64,000 bases of DNA from GCA-001735895 sp964651385. Lineage in GTDB: Bacteria; Pseudomonadota; Gammaproteobacteria; GCA-001735895. Numbering within the stretch: the first letter of the stretch is position 1; the number at the start of each line of letters is the position of its first letter. The notes under the pieces are model-generated. The model was not told the DNA's origin and ran no database searches. It was given only the letters and a program-made list of their open reading frames with translations. Of the stretch, positions 9,247-18,767 are shown piece after piece. The stretch is taken from NCBI GenBank assembly GCA_964651385.1, contig CAZYYM010000004.1, positions 1 through 64,000 on the forward strand. Reading direction: 5' to 3'. The position numbers were made by a program, and so were the translations under genes.

Positions 9247-10017
9247 TCAGGCCAGAAATCGACTAACTAATTCAGCAAACCGCAGAGGCTTTTCTGCATG
9301 CAACCAGTGTCCCGCCTGCTCGATTGTTCCGACAGACGCCTGGCTGAAATGCTGATTAATTACAGAAATTCCATCGGAATCGATATAATCAGAATTTCCT
9401 CCCCGGATAAACAGGGTTGGCGTATCTATTCGCCAATCGGAATCGTCGAGTGGAAACCCGACTAACTCGTGCATGTTCCGCTGTATTGCCTGCCAGTTCA
9501 CTCTCCACCGCCAGATATTATCCTCTTTAATCAGATTCTGTAATAGAAAACCCCGCAACATGAAGTCAGGAATATCTGTTTTCAAAGTCTTATCAGCATC
9601 GGACCGACTCGATACCCGCGTTAGATCGAGTGCCAGAATCGGTTCAATTAGCTGATTGTGGTGATGCTGGTAGGTGACTGGGGCAATATCTGCGACGACC
9701 AGTTTAGCCACAAGATGTGGAAACTGCTGCGTAAACTGCATTGCCGTCTTACCGCCCATGCTATGACCAATTAGATGACAGTGGTCTATTGCAAGATGTT
9801 TGATCAAGCTGTAAACATCGGCCGCCATTGCCTGATAACTCATTACAGGATCGTAGAAAGAACCCCCGTGATTGCGCAGATTAATAGCATACACAGAAAA
9901 ATGCTCACTAAATCGTTTTGCCAGTGAATGCCAGTTTTTGCTCGATCCAAACAGTCCATGCAGAATCAATAAGGGCTCGCCCCGCCCGTATTGTGTGTAG
10001 TGCAGTAAATGAGTCAT
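9247..10017 (-). CDS. alpha/beta hydrolase, YbfF-like esterase
   Basis: 256 residues with the complete alpha/beta hydrolase signature: an oxyanion-hole LHGLFGSSKNW, AINLRNHG, the nucleophile elbow GHSMGG, and a C-terminal AGHWLHAEKP carrying the catalytic histidine. This resembles the YbfF/acyl-CoA esterase group more than lipases; the substrate cannot be deduced. The start at the ATG 10017 fits the family N-terminus (MTHLLHYTQYG); a GTG at 10047 would add ten residues. It lies 44 bases after lpdA in the same direction and is probably the last gene of the pyruvate dehydrogenase operon. Confidence 0.88.
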   Translation of the reverse strand: MTHLLHYTQYGRGEPLLILHGLFGSSKNWHSLAKRFSEHFSVYAINLRNHGGSFYDPVMSYQAMAADVYSLIKHLAIDHCHLIGHSMGGKTAMQFTQQFPHLVAKLVVADIAPVTYQHHHNQLIEPILALDLTRVSSRSDADKTLKTDIPDFMLRGFLLQNLIKEDNIWRWRVNWQAIQRNMHELVGFPLDDSDWRIDTPTLFIRGGNSDYIDSDGISVINQHFSQASVGTIEQAGHWLHAEKPLRFAELVSRFLA

Positions 10018-10061
10018 GGTATAAGTAGCCACCAGGTATCCCGTCACCCGGCCGCTACTTT

Positions 10062-11468
10062 TTATTTCTTCTTCGGGATATACAAGTCGGTTATAGTCCC
10101 TTCGGCCATTTCTGCGGCGAAATTAAATGTTTCCGATAATGTGGGATGAGCATGGATAGTCAAACCAATGTCCTCGGCATCGGCGCCCATTTCTAATGCA
10201 AGTACTGCTTCCGCGATTAATTCACCTGCGTTAGGGCCGACGATGCCTGCACCCAGAATACGTTTCGTCTCTTTGTCGAACAACACCTTGGTCAGACCTT
10301 CATCGCGATCCAGGCCGAGTGAACGGCCACTGGCAGCCCACGGAAAGGCTCCTTTTTCGTATTCTATGCCCTGGGCTTTGGCTTCGGTTTCACTTAATCC
10401 CATCCAGGCAACCTCGGGGTCAGTATAGGCTACCGAGGGAATCGTCATAGGCTCAAAACAGGATTTCATGCCGCCTATCACTTCAGCCGCTACTTTCGCT
10501 TCATGGGTCGCTTTATGTGCCAACATGGGGTTGCCGACAATATCGCCGATCGCAAATATATTGCCGATATTGGTACGCATTTGATTATCCACCGGAATAA
10601 AGCCATTCTCATCAATTTCGAGCCCGGCATTAACAGCACCGATCTTGAAACCATTTGGACGCCGGCCAACAGCAATCAGAACCTTATCGAAAGTTTCCGG
10701 ATCGGGCGCCTTATCACCTTCAAATGTGACTTTCAAACCACTCTTCTGAGCCTTAATCTCAGAGACTTTGGTTTTCAGATGAATTGCCTTATATATTTTC
10801 GAAATTCGCTTGCTCAACGGTCGCACAAGATCCTTATCGCAACCTGGAATCAGGCTATCCATAAATTCGACAACGGTGATTTCCGAACCCAGCGCGTCAT
10901 AAACAGTGGCCATTTCGAGGCCGATAATTCCACCGCCGACGATGAGCAATTTCTTTGGAATGTCAGTTAAATCGAGCGCATCTGTGGAATCCATCAGGCG
11001 TGGATCATCATTCGGGAAAGAAGGAATTTCAGCGGCCTGCGAGCCTGCCGCGATGATGCAACTATCAAAACGGATATTTGTGGTTTTGCCATCATGTTCT
11101 ACCGCCAAGTTATTGGCATCGACAAAACTGCCAAGACCGGTCACGACCTCGACTTTACGCTGCTTGGCCAAGGCCTTCAGGCCACCGGTCAATTTGGTCA
11201 CGACACGGTTTTTGAAACCACGCACACCATCCAGGTCGATTTTCGGCTTGCCGAATTCGACACCATTGGCCTTCATGTGGTCGGCTTCATTGATAACCTG
11301 CGCTGTGTGCAATAGCGCCTTTGACGGTATACATCCGACATTAAGGCATACCCCGCCGAGTGATTCGTAACGTTCGACCAGGGTCACTCTTTTACCCAGA
11401 TCGGATGCCCTGAAAGCAGCGGTGTAGCCACCGGGACCTGCGCCTAAAACGAGAACTTCTGTTTCCAT
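10062..11468 (-). CDS. lpdA: dihydrolipoyl dehydrogenase (E3)
   Basis: The FAD flavoprotein that reoxidises dihydrolipoamide in the pyruvate dehydrogenase complex. It has 468 residues: an N-terminal FAD fold (VLVLGAGPGGYTAAFRA), the redox disulfide GGVCLNVGCIPSK (Cys41 and Cys46), an NAD fold (LLIVGGGIIGLEMATVY), the second FAD motif IFAIGDIVGNPMLAHKA and the C-terminal HAHPTLSE active-site His/Glu. The ATG at 11468 follows aceF by 43 bases. It may also serve 2-oxoglutarate dehydrogenase, as in related bacteria (inference). Confidence 0.97.
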   Translation of the reverse strand: METEVLVLGAGPGGYTAAFRASDLGKRVTLVERYESLGGVCLNVGCIPSKALLHTAQVINEADHMKANGVEFGKPKIDLDGVRGFKNRVVTKLTGGLKALAKQRKVEVVTGLGSFVDANNLAVEHDGKTTNIRFDSCIIAAGSQAAEIPSFPNDDPRLMDSTDALDLTDIPKKLLIVGGGIIGLEMATVYDALGSEITVVEFMDSLIPGCDKDLVRPLSKRISKIYKAIHLKTKVSEIKAQKSGLKVTFEGDKAPDPETFDKVLIAVGRRPNGFKIGAVNAGLEIDENGFIPVDNQMRTNIGNIFAIGDIVGNPMLAHKATHEAKVAAEVIGGMKSCFEPMTIPSVAYTDPEVAWMGLSETEAKAQGIEYEKGAFPWAASGRSLGLDRDEGLTKVLFDKETKRILGAGIVGPNAGELIAEAVLALEMGADAEDIGLTIHAHPTLSETFNFAAEMAEGTITDLYIPKKK

Positions 11469-11511
11469 ATCTACCTTTTGTGCTAAGTTGATGATTGAAT
11501 TAAACTCATGC

Positions 11512-12816
11512 CTATATTAATACCCGTCGTATGTCTGTGATGACCCGACTGAGATAATTGGTGAATCGGGCTCCCTGCGCGCCATCAATGACACGATGGT
11601 CGTATGATAGCGCTAATGGTAAAATTAATCCTGCACGAAAACTGCCGTCAGCCTGATAAACCGGTTGCATTTTAGCCTTACCGACACCGAGTATGGCGAC
11701 TTCGGGCGCATTCACAATCGGGGTGAAATGTGATCCACCGATTCCGCCGAGGCTTGAAATTGAGAAACAGCCACCCTGCATATCGGCAGGAGCCAGCTTT
11801 CCTTCGCGGGCACGGCCGGCAGTTGTCGAGAGCTCTTCTGCCAGCTCGAACAGGCCTTTTTGATCGACTTCACGAATGACCGGTACTACCAGCCCATTGG
11901 GTGTATCAACTGCCACACCTATATTGAAGTACTTCTTTAGAACCAGGCGTTCACCGCTATTTTCCAGAGAAGCATTGACCTCGGGATGGACCTTCAGGGC
12001 TGCGACCACGGATTTCATCAGGAATACTAGCGGTGTCAAACGTACTCCGCGCTGCTCTGCTTCTTTCGCTAACGACTTTCTAAAGGCTTCGAGATCGCTG
12101 ATATCGGCTTCGTCAAACTGTGTGACATGCGGCACCGATACCCAGCTACGGTGCAAATGGGCACCAGAGATTTTCTTTATACGATTCAGATTGATGGTTT
12201 CAATGTCGCCAAATTTGGAGAAATCGATATCGGGCATGGCTGCGATTGGGATGCCGCTACCGGTCTTGATATCACCGCTGGATAAGCTGCTTTTGACAAA
12301 GGCCTTAACATCATCTTTCAGAATTCTTCCTTTTGCACCGCTCCCGATCACTCGATTAAGGTCTACCCCCAGTTCGCGAGCATATCGCCTGATCGACGGA
12401 CTGGCATGAATGTGCTTGTCCGAAAGATCAACATTCTCGACTGGCCGTTTCGGCGGTGGCTTCGGCGCCTTACCCGGCGTAGATTCTTCTACAACCGCTT
12501 CAGGGGGCCCTTCTGCAGCTTCTGCAACTTCGCCGATTTCTTCTACCGGATTCGCCGTGGATTCGTCTACATTGTCGGTTATTTCAATCGTGGCAATTTC
12601 GGTACCTTCTGAAATCCTGTCACCGACGTTGACTTTAAGCGCATTAACTTTACCGGCATACGGGCTCGGAATTTCCATCGTCGCCTTATCTGATTCGAGC
12701 ACGATAATTGAATCTTCAACCTGTATTTCGTCACCAGAAGCAATCAATACTTCGATAATTTCTATTGCGTCAAAATCGCCCACGTCTGGTAGATGAATCG
12801 TTTTTATCTCTGCCAT
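11512..12816 (-). CDS. aceF: pyruvate dehydrogenase E2, dihydrolipoamide acetyltransferase
   Basis: 434 residues: one lipoyl domain (1-75, lipoylated Lys44 in ESDKATMEIP), an acidic/proline-rich linker (about 85-130), a peripheral subunit-binding domain (about 135-172, HASPSIRRYARELG) and the catalytic acetyltransferase core ending with SYDHRVIDGAQGARF (His407, Asp411). Many gammaproteobacterial AceF proteins have two or three lipoyl domains; this one has a single copy, hence the short length. The ATG at 12816 has AGGAG seven bases upstream and sits 22 bases after aceE. Confidence 0.97.
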   Translation of the reverse strand: MAEIKTIHLPDVGDFDAIEIIEVLIASGDEIQVEDSIIVLESDKATMEIPSPYAGKVNALKVNVGDRISEGTEIATIEITDNVDESTANPVEEIGEVAEAAEGPPEAVVEESTPGKAPKPPPKRPVENVDLSDKHIHASPSIRRYARELGVDLNRVIGSGAKGRILKDDVKAFVKSSLSSGDIKTGSGIPIAAMPDIDFSKFGDIETINLNRIKKISGAHLHRSWVSVPHVTQFDEADISDLEAFRKSLAKEAEQRGVRLTPLVFLMKSVVAALKVHPEVNASLENSGERLVLKKYFNIGVAVDTPNGLVVPVIREVDQKGLFELAEELSTTAGRAREGKLAPADMQGGCFSISSLGGIGGSHFTPIVNAPEVAILGVGKAKMQPVYQADGSFRAGLILPLALSYDHRVIDGAQGARFTNYLSRVITDIRRVLI

Positions 12817-12838
12817 TAGTTATCTCCTGTGCAGCCGG

Positions 12839-15496
12839 CTAAACCGTCATTGGATTGGGCTTTTCTGGATCAACGCCGTATTTTTTGATAGCTTGCTGTA
12901 CGACTTTCGCATCGATTTCACCATCATCAGCGAGTGCTTTGAGCGCAGCTATAACCACGTAATATCGATTCACTTCGAAGAATTTACGCAGGTTTTCGCG
13001 GGTATCACTGCGACCGAAGCCGTCTGTGCCCAGCGTAACAAAACGATTCGGCATAAATTCGCGTAGCTGATTTACAAAAGTCCGAGTGTAGTCAGTTGCT
13101 ATAACAGCCGGGCCCTTGCGCCCTTGCATCTGTGAACCGAGGTAGCTCTTTCGAGCCCTTTTTGTCGGGTGCAGCTGATTCCAGCGCACACAGTCACTGG
13201 CTTCGCGCACAAGTTCATTGACACTGGTGACGCTCCAGACATCGGCATTGATATCGAAGTCATTTTTCAAAAGCCCGGCAGCTTCGATGACCTCGCGCAA
13301 TATCGTTCCCGAACCCAGCAATTGGACTTTTTTGCCTTTCTCGTCCGCTTCCTGAAAACAGTAAATACCTTTGACAATGCCTTCCTCGGCGCCTTTGGGG
13401 ATGGTCGGATGGAGGTAATTTTCATTCATCACCGTGATGTAATAAAACACCTTATCGTGAAGCTGATACATGCGTTTCATACCGTGTTGAATTATCACAG
13501 CGAGCTCGTAGGCAAAGGTTGGATCGTAAGATACACAGTTCGGAATGGTTCCGGCAACTATCAGGCTATGGCCATCCTGATGCTGCAGACCTTCACCTGC
13601 CAGCGTAGTGCGCCCGGCTGTCCCACCCATGAGAAAGCCCCGCGCCTGCATATCACCTGCCGCCCAGGCCAGGTCGCCAATACGCTGAAAGCCGAACATG
13701 GAATAATATATATAAAACGGAATCATATTGATACCGTGAGTACTATAAGCAGTAGCCGCAGCAATCCAGGATGACATGGCGCCTGCCTCATTTATACCTT
13801 CTTCGAGAATCTGACCTTTTTTGTCTTCACGGTAGTACATCACCTGATCCGAATCCATCGGCTTATAAAGCTGCCCCTTGAAGGAGTAGATACCCAGCTG
13901 GCGGAACATTCCCTCCATTCCGAACGTCCGTGCCTCATCGGGAACGATGGGCACAATATTTCGGCCGATTTGCTTGTCGCGGGCTAGCGTGGAAAGGATT
14001 CGCACGAAAGCCATTGTGGTAGAAAACTCCCGATCGCCGCTATCCTTTAATAAAGCATCGAATATTTTCAAGCCGGGAATAACAAGAGGCTCAGAGGTAT
14101 CGGCACGGATTGGCATATAGCCACCAAGGCGATCTCGTTGCTTTTTCAAATATTCAAATTCGACACTACCTTTGGGGAAACGATAAAACGGTGTTTCCGA
14201 AATCTCGTCATCGCTAATCGGTATATTAAACCGGTCGCGAAATGCCTTAAGTGCATGTTCACCCATCTTTTTTTGCGAGTGGGTAATATTTTGACCTTCT
14301 CCAGCCTCACCCATGCCATATCCCTTAACGGTTTTGGCAAGAATTACGGTGGGACGATCTTTGTGCTCGTAGGCGTCGGCATAGGCCGCATAAACCTTGT
14401 GCGGATCGTGGCCCCCACGATTCAGGCGCCAGATATCCTCATCGGACATATCAGCAACCATATCTTTCAATTCAGGATATTTTCCAAAAAAGAATTCACG
14501 GGTATAGGCACCTCCCTTGGCTTTACAAGATTGATAATCCCCGTCCAGAGTTTCTTCCATACGTTTTTGTAATAATCCATCCGAATCCCTGGCCAACAAC
14601 GGATCCCAGTAAGAACCCCAGATAACTTTGATGACATTCCAGCCTGCACCTCGAAATACCGCTTCGAGTTCCTGAATAATCTTACCATTACCACGCACCG
14701 GTCCGTCCAGACGTTGCAGGTTGCAGTTCACCACGAATATCAGGTTATCGAGGTTTTCCCGCGAAGCCAGAGAAATCGCCCCTAGTGACTCGGGTTCGTC
14801 CATTTCACCATCGCCCATAAATGCCCAGACCTTACGATTTTGCGCTGGCTGGATTTCGCGGTTTTCCAGATACTTCATGAAACGCGCCTGATAAATAGCC
14901 ATGATCGGCCCAAGCCCCATGGACACGGTTGGAAATTGCCAGAAATCCGGCATTAACCAGGGGTGTGGATAAGAAGAAAGGCCGTTGGCATCAAGAGCTT
15001 CCTGTCGAAAAGCCTTTAGTCGATCTTCGCTTAAACGCCCTTCGAGAAAAGCCCGGGCGTAGATACCGGGTGCTGAGTGGCCCTGGAAAAAAACCAGGTC
15101 CCCCTTGTTTTCGTCTGTGGGTGCGCGAAAAAAATGATTAAATCCGACATCATATAAGGTCGCCGCCGAGGCGAAACTGGCAATATGCCCGCCGAGTTCA
15201 GAGGAAATTCGATTAGCATGCACCACCATTGCCGCAGCATTCCAGCGTATTACTGATCGAATAGTATGCTCGATAGCCTGATCTCCTGGGATAGGACGTT
15301 GGGTTGCGAGCGGAATAGTATTAACGTAGGCAGTATTCGCTGTATAAGGTAGATATGCACCAGACCGACGAGCCTTGTCGATCAGTTTTTCCAGTAAAAA
15401 ATGCGCGCGTCGTGGACCTTCGCGTTCGAGCACTGATTCCAGTGACTCAATCCATTCGAGGGTTTCCTGCGGGTCGAGATCATTTTCGTCTATCAT
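12839..15496 (-). CDS. aceE: pyruvate dehydrogenase E1 component, homodimeric type
   Basis: Thiamine-diphosphate-dependent decarboxylase that acetylates lipoyl groups on AceF. It is 885 residues from the ATG at 15496, close to the E. coli AceE length, and alignable throughout by eye: LGGHIASFASAATLYDVGFN, the ThDP motif GDGEMDEPES...NCNLQRLDGP, HDPHKVYAAY, IVPDEARTFGMEG, YIYYSMFGFQRIGDL and the C-terminal LGTDGFGRSDTRENLR. The start was chosen because AGGTGGA lies about seven bases upstream; a TTG at 15529 would add eleven residues with no such site. First gene of aceE-aceF-lpdA-hydrolase. Confidence 0.97.
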   Translation of the reverse strand: MIDENDLDPQETLEWIESLESVLEREGPRRAHFLLEKLIDKARRSGAYLPYTANTAYVNTIPLATQRPIPGDQAIEHTIRSVIRWNAAAMVVHANRISSELGGHIASFASAATLYDVGFNHFFRAPTDENKGDLVFFQGHSAPGIYARAFLEGRLSEDRLKAFRQEALDANGLSSYPHPWLMPDFWQFPTVSMGLGPIMAIYQARFMKYLENREIQPAQNRKVWAFMGDGEMDEPESLGAISLASRENLDNLIFVVNCNLQRLDGPVRGNGKIIQELEAVFRGAGWNVIKVIWGSYWDPLLARDSDGLLQKRMEETLDGDYQSCKAKGGAYTREFFFGKYPELKDMVADMSDEDIWRLNRGGHDPHKVYAAYADAYEHKDRPTVILAKTVKGYGMGEAGEGQNITHSQKKMGEHALKAFRDRFNIPISDDEISETPFYRFPKGSVEFEYLKKQRDRLGGYMPIRADTSEPLVIPGLKIFDALLKDSGDREFSTTMAFVRILSTLARDKQIGRNIVPIVPDEARTFGMEGMFRQLGIYSFKGQLYKPMDSDQVMYYREDKKGQILEEGINEAGAMSSWIAAATAYSTHGINMIPFYIYYSMFGFQRIGDLAWAAGDMQARGFLMGGTAGRTTLAGEGLQHQDGHSLIVAGTIPNCVSYDPTFAYELAVIIQHGMKRMYQLHDKVFYYITVMNENYLHPTIPKGAEEGIVKGIYCFQEADEKGKKVQLLGSGTILREVIEAAGLLKNDFDINADVWSVTSVNELVREASDCVRWNQLHPTKRARKSYLGSQMQGRKGPAVIATDYTRTFVNQLREFMPNRFVTLGTDGFGRSDTRENLRKFFEVNRYYVVIAALKALADDGEIDAKVVQQAIKKYGVDPEKPNPMTV

Positions 15497-15711
15497 AGCT
15501 AAATCCACCTTTTTGGTGTTTGCTACCAATTTTTATTAGTAACGCTGAGATGACAATTGCTACACGGCTTCAATCATCTATTTTTTAAGGACTTTCAAAA
15601 AATAAACATTGATATGTCCACGTATTATACTGCATATTTAACTTGCAACGTTTATACCTTCATAATTTATCACAATATAATTATTGGATTTTCGTAAATA
15701 TCAATCATCCC

Positions 15712-16752
15712 ATGGATAATCTGAGTATCATAAAACCCGATGACTGGCATTTGCACCTGCGCGACTTGCCATATATGCAACAGATTGTGTCGCATAGCGC
15801 CAGACAGTTCACACGGGCAGTCATCATGCCGAACTTGCAACCGCCAATCCGTACTTGTAGCGAAGCGGAAGCCTATCGTCAGAGAATTTTATCGTCACTA
15901 CCTGAGGGTAGCAATTTTCATCCGCTGATGACATTGTATCTTACCGATAACACTTCTGTTAGCGACATTTTGCAAGCGGCGGAGAACGATCATATTATCG
16001 GGTTAAAGCTTTATCCGGCTGGTGCAACAACTAATTCAGATGCCGGCGTGACTGATTTGAAAAGAACTTACGCTGCGCTAGAAGCCATGCAACAACAGGG
16101 ATTGATATTACAGGTTCACGGTGAAGCCACCGAACTAGCTGTCGATATATTTGATCGTGAGAAACGCTTTATCGAAAATAGCCTGATTCCAATTGGAGAA
16201 AAATTTCCGGAATTACGTATTGTATTCGAACACATTACGACTGCGGATGCTGTTGATTATGTGATTTCACGAAACAAAAATATAGCAGCCACAATTACCG
16301 CGCATCATCTATTGATTAATCGCAATGCCATGTTCAGTGGGGGAATCCGTCCTCATTATTATTGTTTACCGGTGGCCAAACGGGAAAGGCATCGCGAGGC
16401 GTTGGTGTCTGCTGCGACCGGCCCCGACAGGCGATTTTTTGCAGGTACCGATAGCGCACCACATGCCCGTAATACAAAAGAATCAAGCTGTGGTTGTGCA
16501 GGGATTTATTCAGCCTATAGTGCGGTTGAGTTATATGCCGAAGCGTTTGAGAATACCCGGAATTTTTCTAATTTTGAGGCATTTATGAGTACCAACGGAC
16601 CTCTGTTTTACCAATTGCCTGTCAATAAAGAAACATTGAAGCTAGTGAAGTCCCCTTGGACACTGCCCGAGTCTCTGGATTATATCGACGACTGTCTGAT
16701 TCCGTTTAAGGCCGGGGAAACTTTACAATGGCGGTTAATCGATGATGCCTGA
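15712..16752 (+). CDS. pyrC: dihydroorotase
   Basis: Cyclises carbamoyl aspartate to dihydroorotate in pyrimidine synthesis. This is a 346-residue class II (E. coli PyrC-type) enzyme. The zinc ligands are in DDWHLHLRD, the carboxylated lysine in IGLKLYPAG, then QVHGE, FEHITT and the catalytic Asp in TDSAPHARNTKE. The start at the ATG 15712 gives the usual N-terminus (MDNLSIIKPDDWHLHLRD). No strong ribosome site is visible. It is divergent from aceE and overlaps rnt by eleven bases. Confidence 0.96.
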   Translation: MDNLSIIKPDDWHLHLRDLPYMQQIVSHSARQFTRAVIMPNLQPPIRTCSEAEAYRQRILSSLPEGSNFHPLMTLYLTDNTSVSDILQAAENDHIIGLKLYPAGATTNSDAGVTDLKRTYAALEAMQQQGLILQVHGEATELAVDIFDREKRFIENSLIPIGEKFPELRIVFEHITTADAVDYVISRNKNIAATITAHHLLINRNAMFSGGIRPHYYCLPVAKRERHREALVSAATGPDRRFFAGTDSAPHARNTKESSCGCAGIYSAYSAVELYAEAFENTRNFSNFEAFMSTNGPLFYQLPVNKETLKLVKSPWTLPESLDYIDDCLIPFKAGETLQWRLIDDA

Positions 16753-17368
16753 GCCTATACCGATAGCACAACGTTTTAGAGGCTTTTTACCCATCGTCGT
16801 AGACGTTGAAACAGGAGGATTCAACGAGCAAACCAATGCGTTGCTGCAAATTGCAGCGGTCATTATTGACTGCGACGAACAAGGACGATATTTCTGCGCT
16901 GAAACCGTTTCCTGCCACGTCAATCCTTTTCCCGGCGCAAAACTTGACCCTAAATCAATGGAGGTGAATGGTATCAATGTAGATCATCCGTTTCGCATGG
17001 CAATTGATGAAAAAATTGCACTGCCGAAAATTTTCAAACCCGTCCGTACCGCACTGAAAAAACATCAATGCACGAAGGCCATACTGGTTGGGCATAACGC
17101 ACATTTCGATTTGAAATTTATTAATGCTGCTGCACAGAGAAGCGGCATCAAAAGGAACCCCTTTCATCCATTTAGCACATTCGATACTGTATCGCTGGCC
17201 GGACTCGTCTACGGACAAACCGTTTTGGCGCGTTCCATAAAGGCCGCAAATCTTGAATGGGATGCCGCCGAAGCACACTCTGCGATTTATGATGCGGAAA
17301 GGACCGCCGAATTATTCTGCAAGATAATTAACGATACCCCTTTTGCGCCGAGCCATGTAAAATCGTGA
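16742..17368 (+). CDS. rnt: ribonuclease T
   Basis: A DEDD-family 3'-5' exonuclease that trims the 3' ends of tRNA and other stable RNAs. The 208-residue product has Exo I VVDVETGGFN, Exo II VGHNAHFDLKFINAA and Exo III HSAIYDAERTAELF (DEDDh type). The gene starts inside the end of pyrC at tandem ATGs (16742 and 16745), so expression is probably coupled. The pyrC-rnt pairing is a familiar gammaproteobacterial arrangement. Confidence 0.95.
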   Translation: MMPEPIPIAQRFRGFLPIVVDVETGGFNEQTNALLQIAAVIIDCDEQGRYFCAETVSCHVNPFPGAKLDPKSMEVNGINVDHPFRMAIDEKIALPKIFKPVRTALKKHQCTKAILVGHNAHFDLKFINAAAQRSGIKRNPFHPFSTFDTVSLAGLVYGQTVLARSIKAANLEWDAAEAHSAIYDAERTAELFCKIINDTPFAPSHVKS

Positions 17369-17406
17369 GCTAATCGCAACCAGAGCCATTAATTATTTAT
17401 AAAGCA

Positions 17407-18309
17407 TTGCGTAAAGAAGACCTTTCCATCATTGTCGTCGACGACCTGCAGTTTAGCCGGGAAGTTGTAAAATCGGCGCTAACCAAAGCGGGATTCAGCG
17501 ACATCCGTACTGCTTCATCTGCGGACGAAGGTATGTTTTTACTCAACGAGCGCCGCGCACATGTGGTATTGGCAGATTTCTGGATGCCGGGCATGAATGG
17601 TCTGGAAATGACTGATCTGATCCGGCGTTGGGATAAAAACAATGATCGATATACGGGTATAGTTTTACTCACTGCCGAAGACACTACTTCCAGTATAGTT
17701 GTAGCATTTGATCGAGGTGTGGACGATTTTGTTTCCAAATCAGCCAATCAGTTTGAACTCGCCGCTCGAGTCTTTGGTGCAGGGAGAAGCGCTTTTCAAC
17801 AAAACGAATTACGTAAGCGCACGCAGTCAATCAGCAACCAGTATATTCGTGCTAAGCAATTCAGTTTACAGGATCCCGAAACCAACCTGCCCAATCGCGC
17901 GCAGCTGGAAACGCATCTCCAATCAATGATTGATCATTGTGCAACACGCAGTGGCGGCCTCGCCCTTGGTTTGATCGAAGTACAACTGGAAAATTTTCAG
18001 TTACGTCTTGGCACACTAAAAACGATAGCCAATTCCTTGCAATTAGCACTACGGCCCATGGATATTGTAGCGAGATTTAATGCCAATACCTTTGCCGTAT
18101 CGATTGTCTATGATGACCCATTGGCGTTTGACGTCGTTATGTTCGATCGCTTGATTTCAAGCATTAAACGCCACACACATCAAACCAGCGATGAAGGTAA
18201 ACCCTTAAAAATTAATTTCGGTATCTGGTTTTCCCATAAATTTGATCCACAACCGACAGTTTCCGAAGTGATAGCTTCGACTCAACACACAATGAAGTTA
18301 ATTGAGTAA
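17407..18309 (+). CDS. response regulator with degenerate GGDEF-like output domain
   Basis: 300 residues. The receiver domain (about 5-125) has the acidic pair in IIVVDD, the phospho-acceptor Asp in LADFWMPGMNG, the Thr in VLLTAED and the Lys in VSKSA. A C-terminal GGDEF-like domain starts at DPETNLPNRAQL, but the active-site loop reads RFNANTFAV where RxGGDEF is expected, so diguanylate cyclase activity is unlikely. It may bind a partner or a nucleotide. The start is a TTG at 17407; no ATG is available before the receiver domain. It follows rnt by 38 bases and could be co-transcribed. No histidine kinase is adjacent. Confidence 0.85.
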   Translation: MRKEDLSIIVVDDLQFSREVVKSALTKAGFSDIRTASSADEGMFLLNERRAHVVLADFWMPGMNGLEMTDLIRRWDKNNDRYTGIVLLTAEDTTSSIVVAFDRGVDDFVSKSANQFELAARVFGAGRSAFQQNELRKRTQSISNQYIRAKQFSLQDPETNLPNRAQLETHLQSMIDHCATRSGGLALGLIEVQLENFQLRLGTLKTIANSLQLALRPMDIVARFNANTFAVSIVYDDPLAFDVVMFDRLISSIKRHTHQTSDEGKPLKINFGIWFSHKFDPQPTVSEVIASTQHTMKLIE

Positions 18310-18362
18310 AAAACCTCAATAAAATCTTTCACGGTATTGTTTAACCGGTAATATTTTCTTCG

Positions 18363-18689
18363 CTAGTTTGCTTTCTTATCAAGCGCCATCCTGGCTATTT
18401 TACCCAGTTCGCCTGATTCATGCATTTCCAGGGTGATATCACAACCACCGATTAATTCCCCATCAACATAAACCTGAGGGAAGGTCGGCCAGTCAGCATA
18501 GCGTGGCAGATTCTGAAATATTTCCGGATCGCTGAGAACATTGACGTAGGCGAACTCTACTTCCAGCGATTTGAGCGCTTCGGCCGTTCTGCTGGAAAAT
18601 CCACATTGCGGCAATTGTGGCGTGCCCTTCATGTAAATGATTACAGGATGGGTTTCCACCTGCTGTTTAATACGTTCGAGAACGTCCAT
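18363..18689 (-). CDS. grxD: monothiol glutaredoxin, Grx4 type
   Basis: 108 residues with the CGFS active site (PQCGFSSRTAEAL), the TFPQVYVDGELIGGCDI cis-proline and glutathione-binding segment, and the N-terminal VLERIKQQVETHPVIIYMKG. CGFS glutaredoxins carry and transfer Fe-S clusters rather than act as general reductants. The ATG at 18689 is preceded by GAGAGGAA, which argues against an upstream in-frame start five codons earlier. It stands alone between convergent and co-directional neighbours. Confidence 0.96.
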   Translation of the reverse strand: MDVLERIKQQVETHPVIIYMKGTPQLPQCGFSSRTAEALKSLEVEFAYVNVLSDPEIFQNLPRYADWPTFPQVYVDGELIGGCDITLEMHESGELGKIARMALDKKAN

Positions 18690-18767
18690 CAAAATTCCTC
18701 TCAATAACTGACTAAATTAGTAGGTTATTATCATATCCGGTTTTAACCATGATTGACAACCGTTGTC

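Noticed and set aside
13169..13774. 201-codon frame opposite aceE
   Set aside because: It lies entirely within aceE on the other strand and has no ribosome site or family match.
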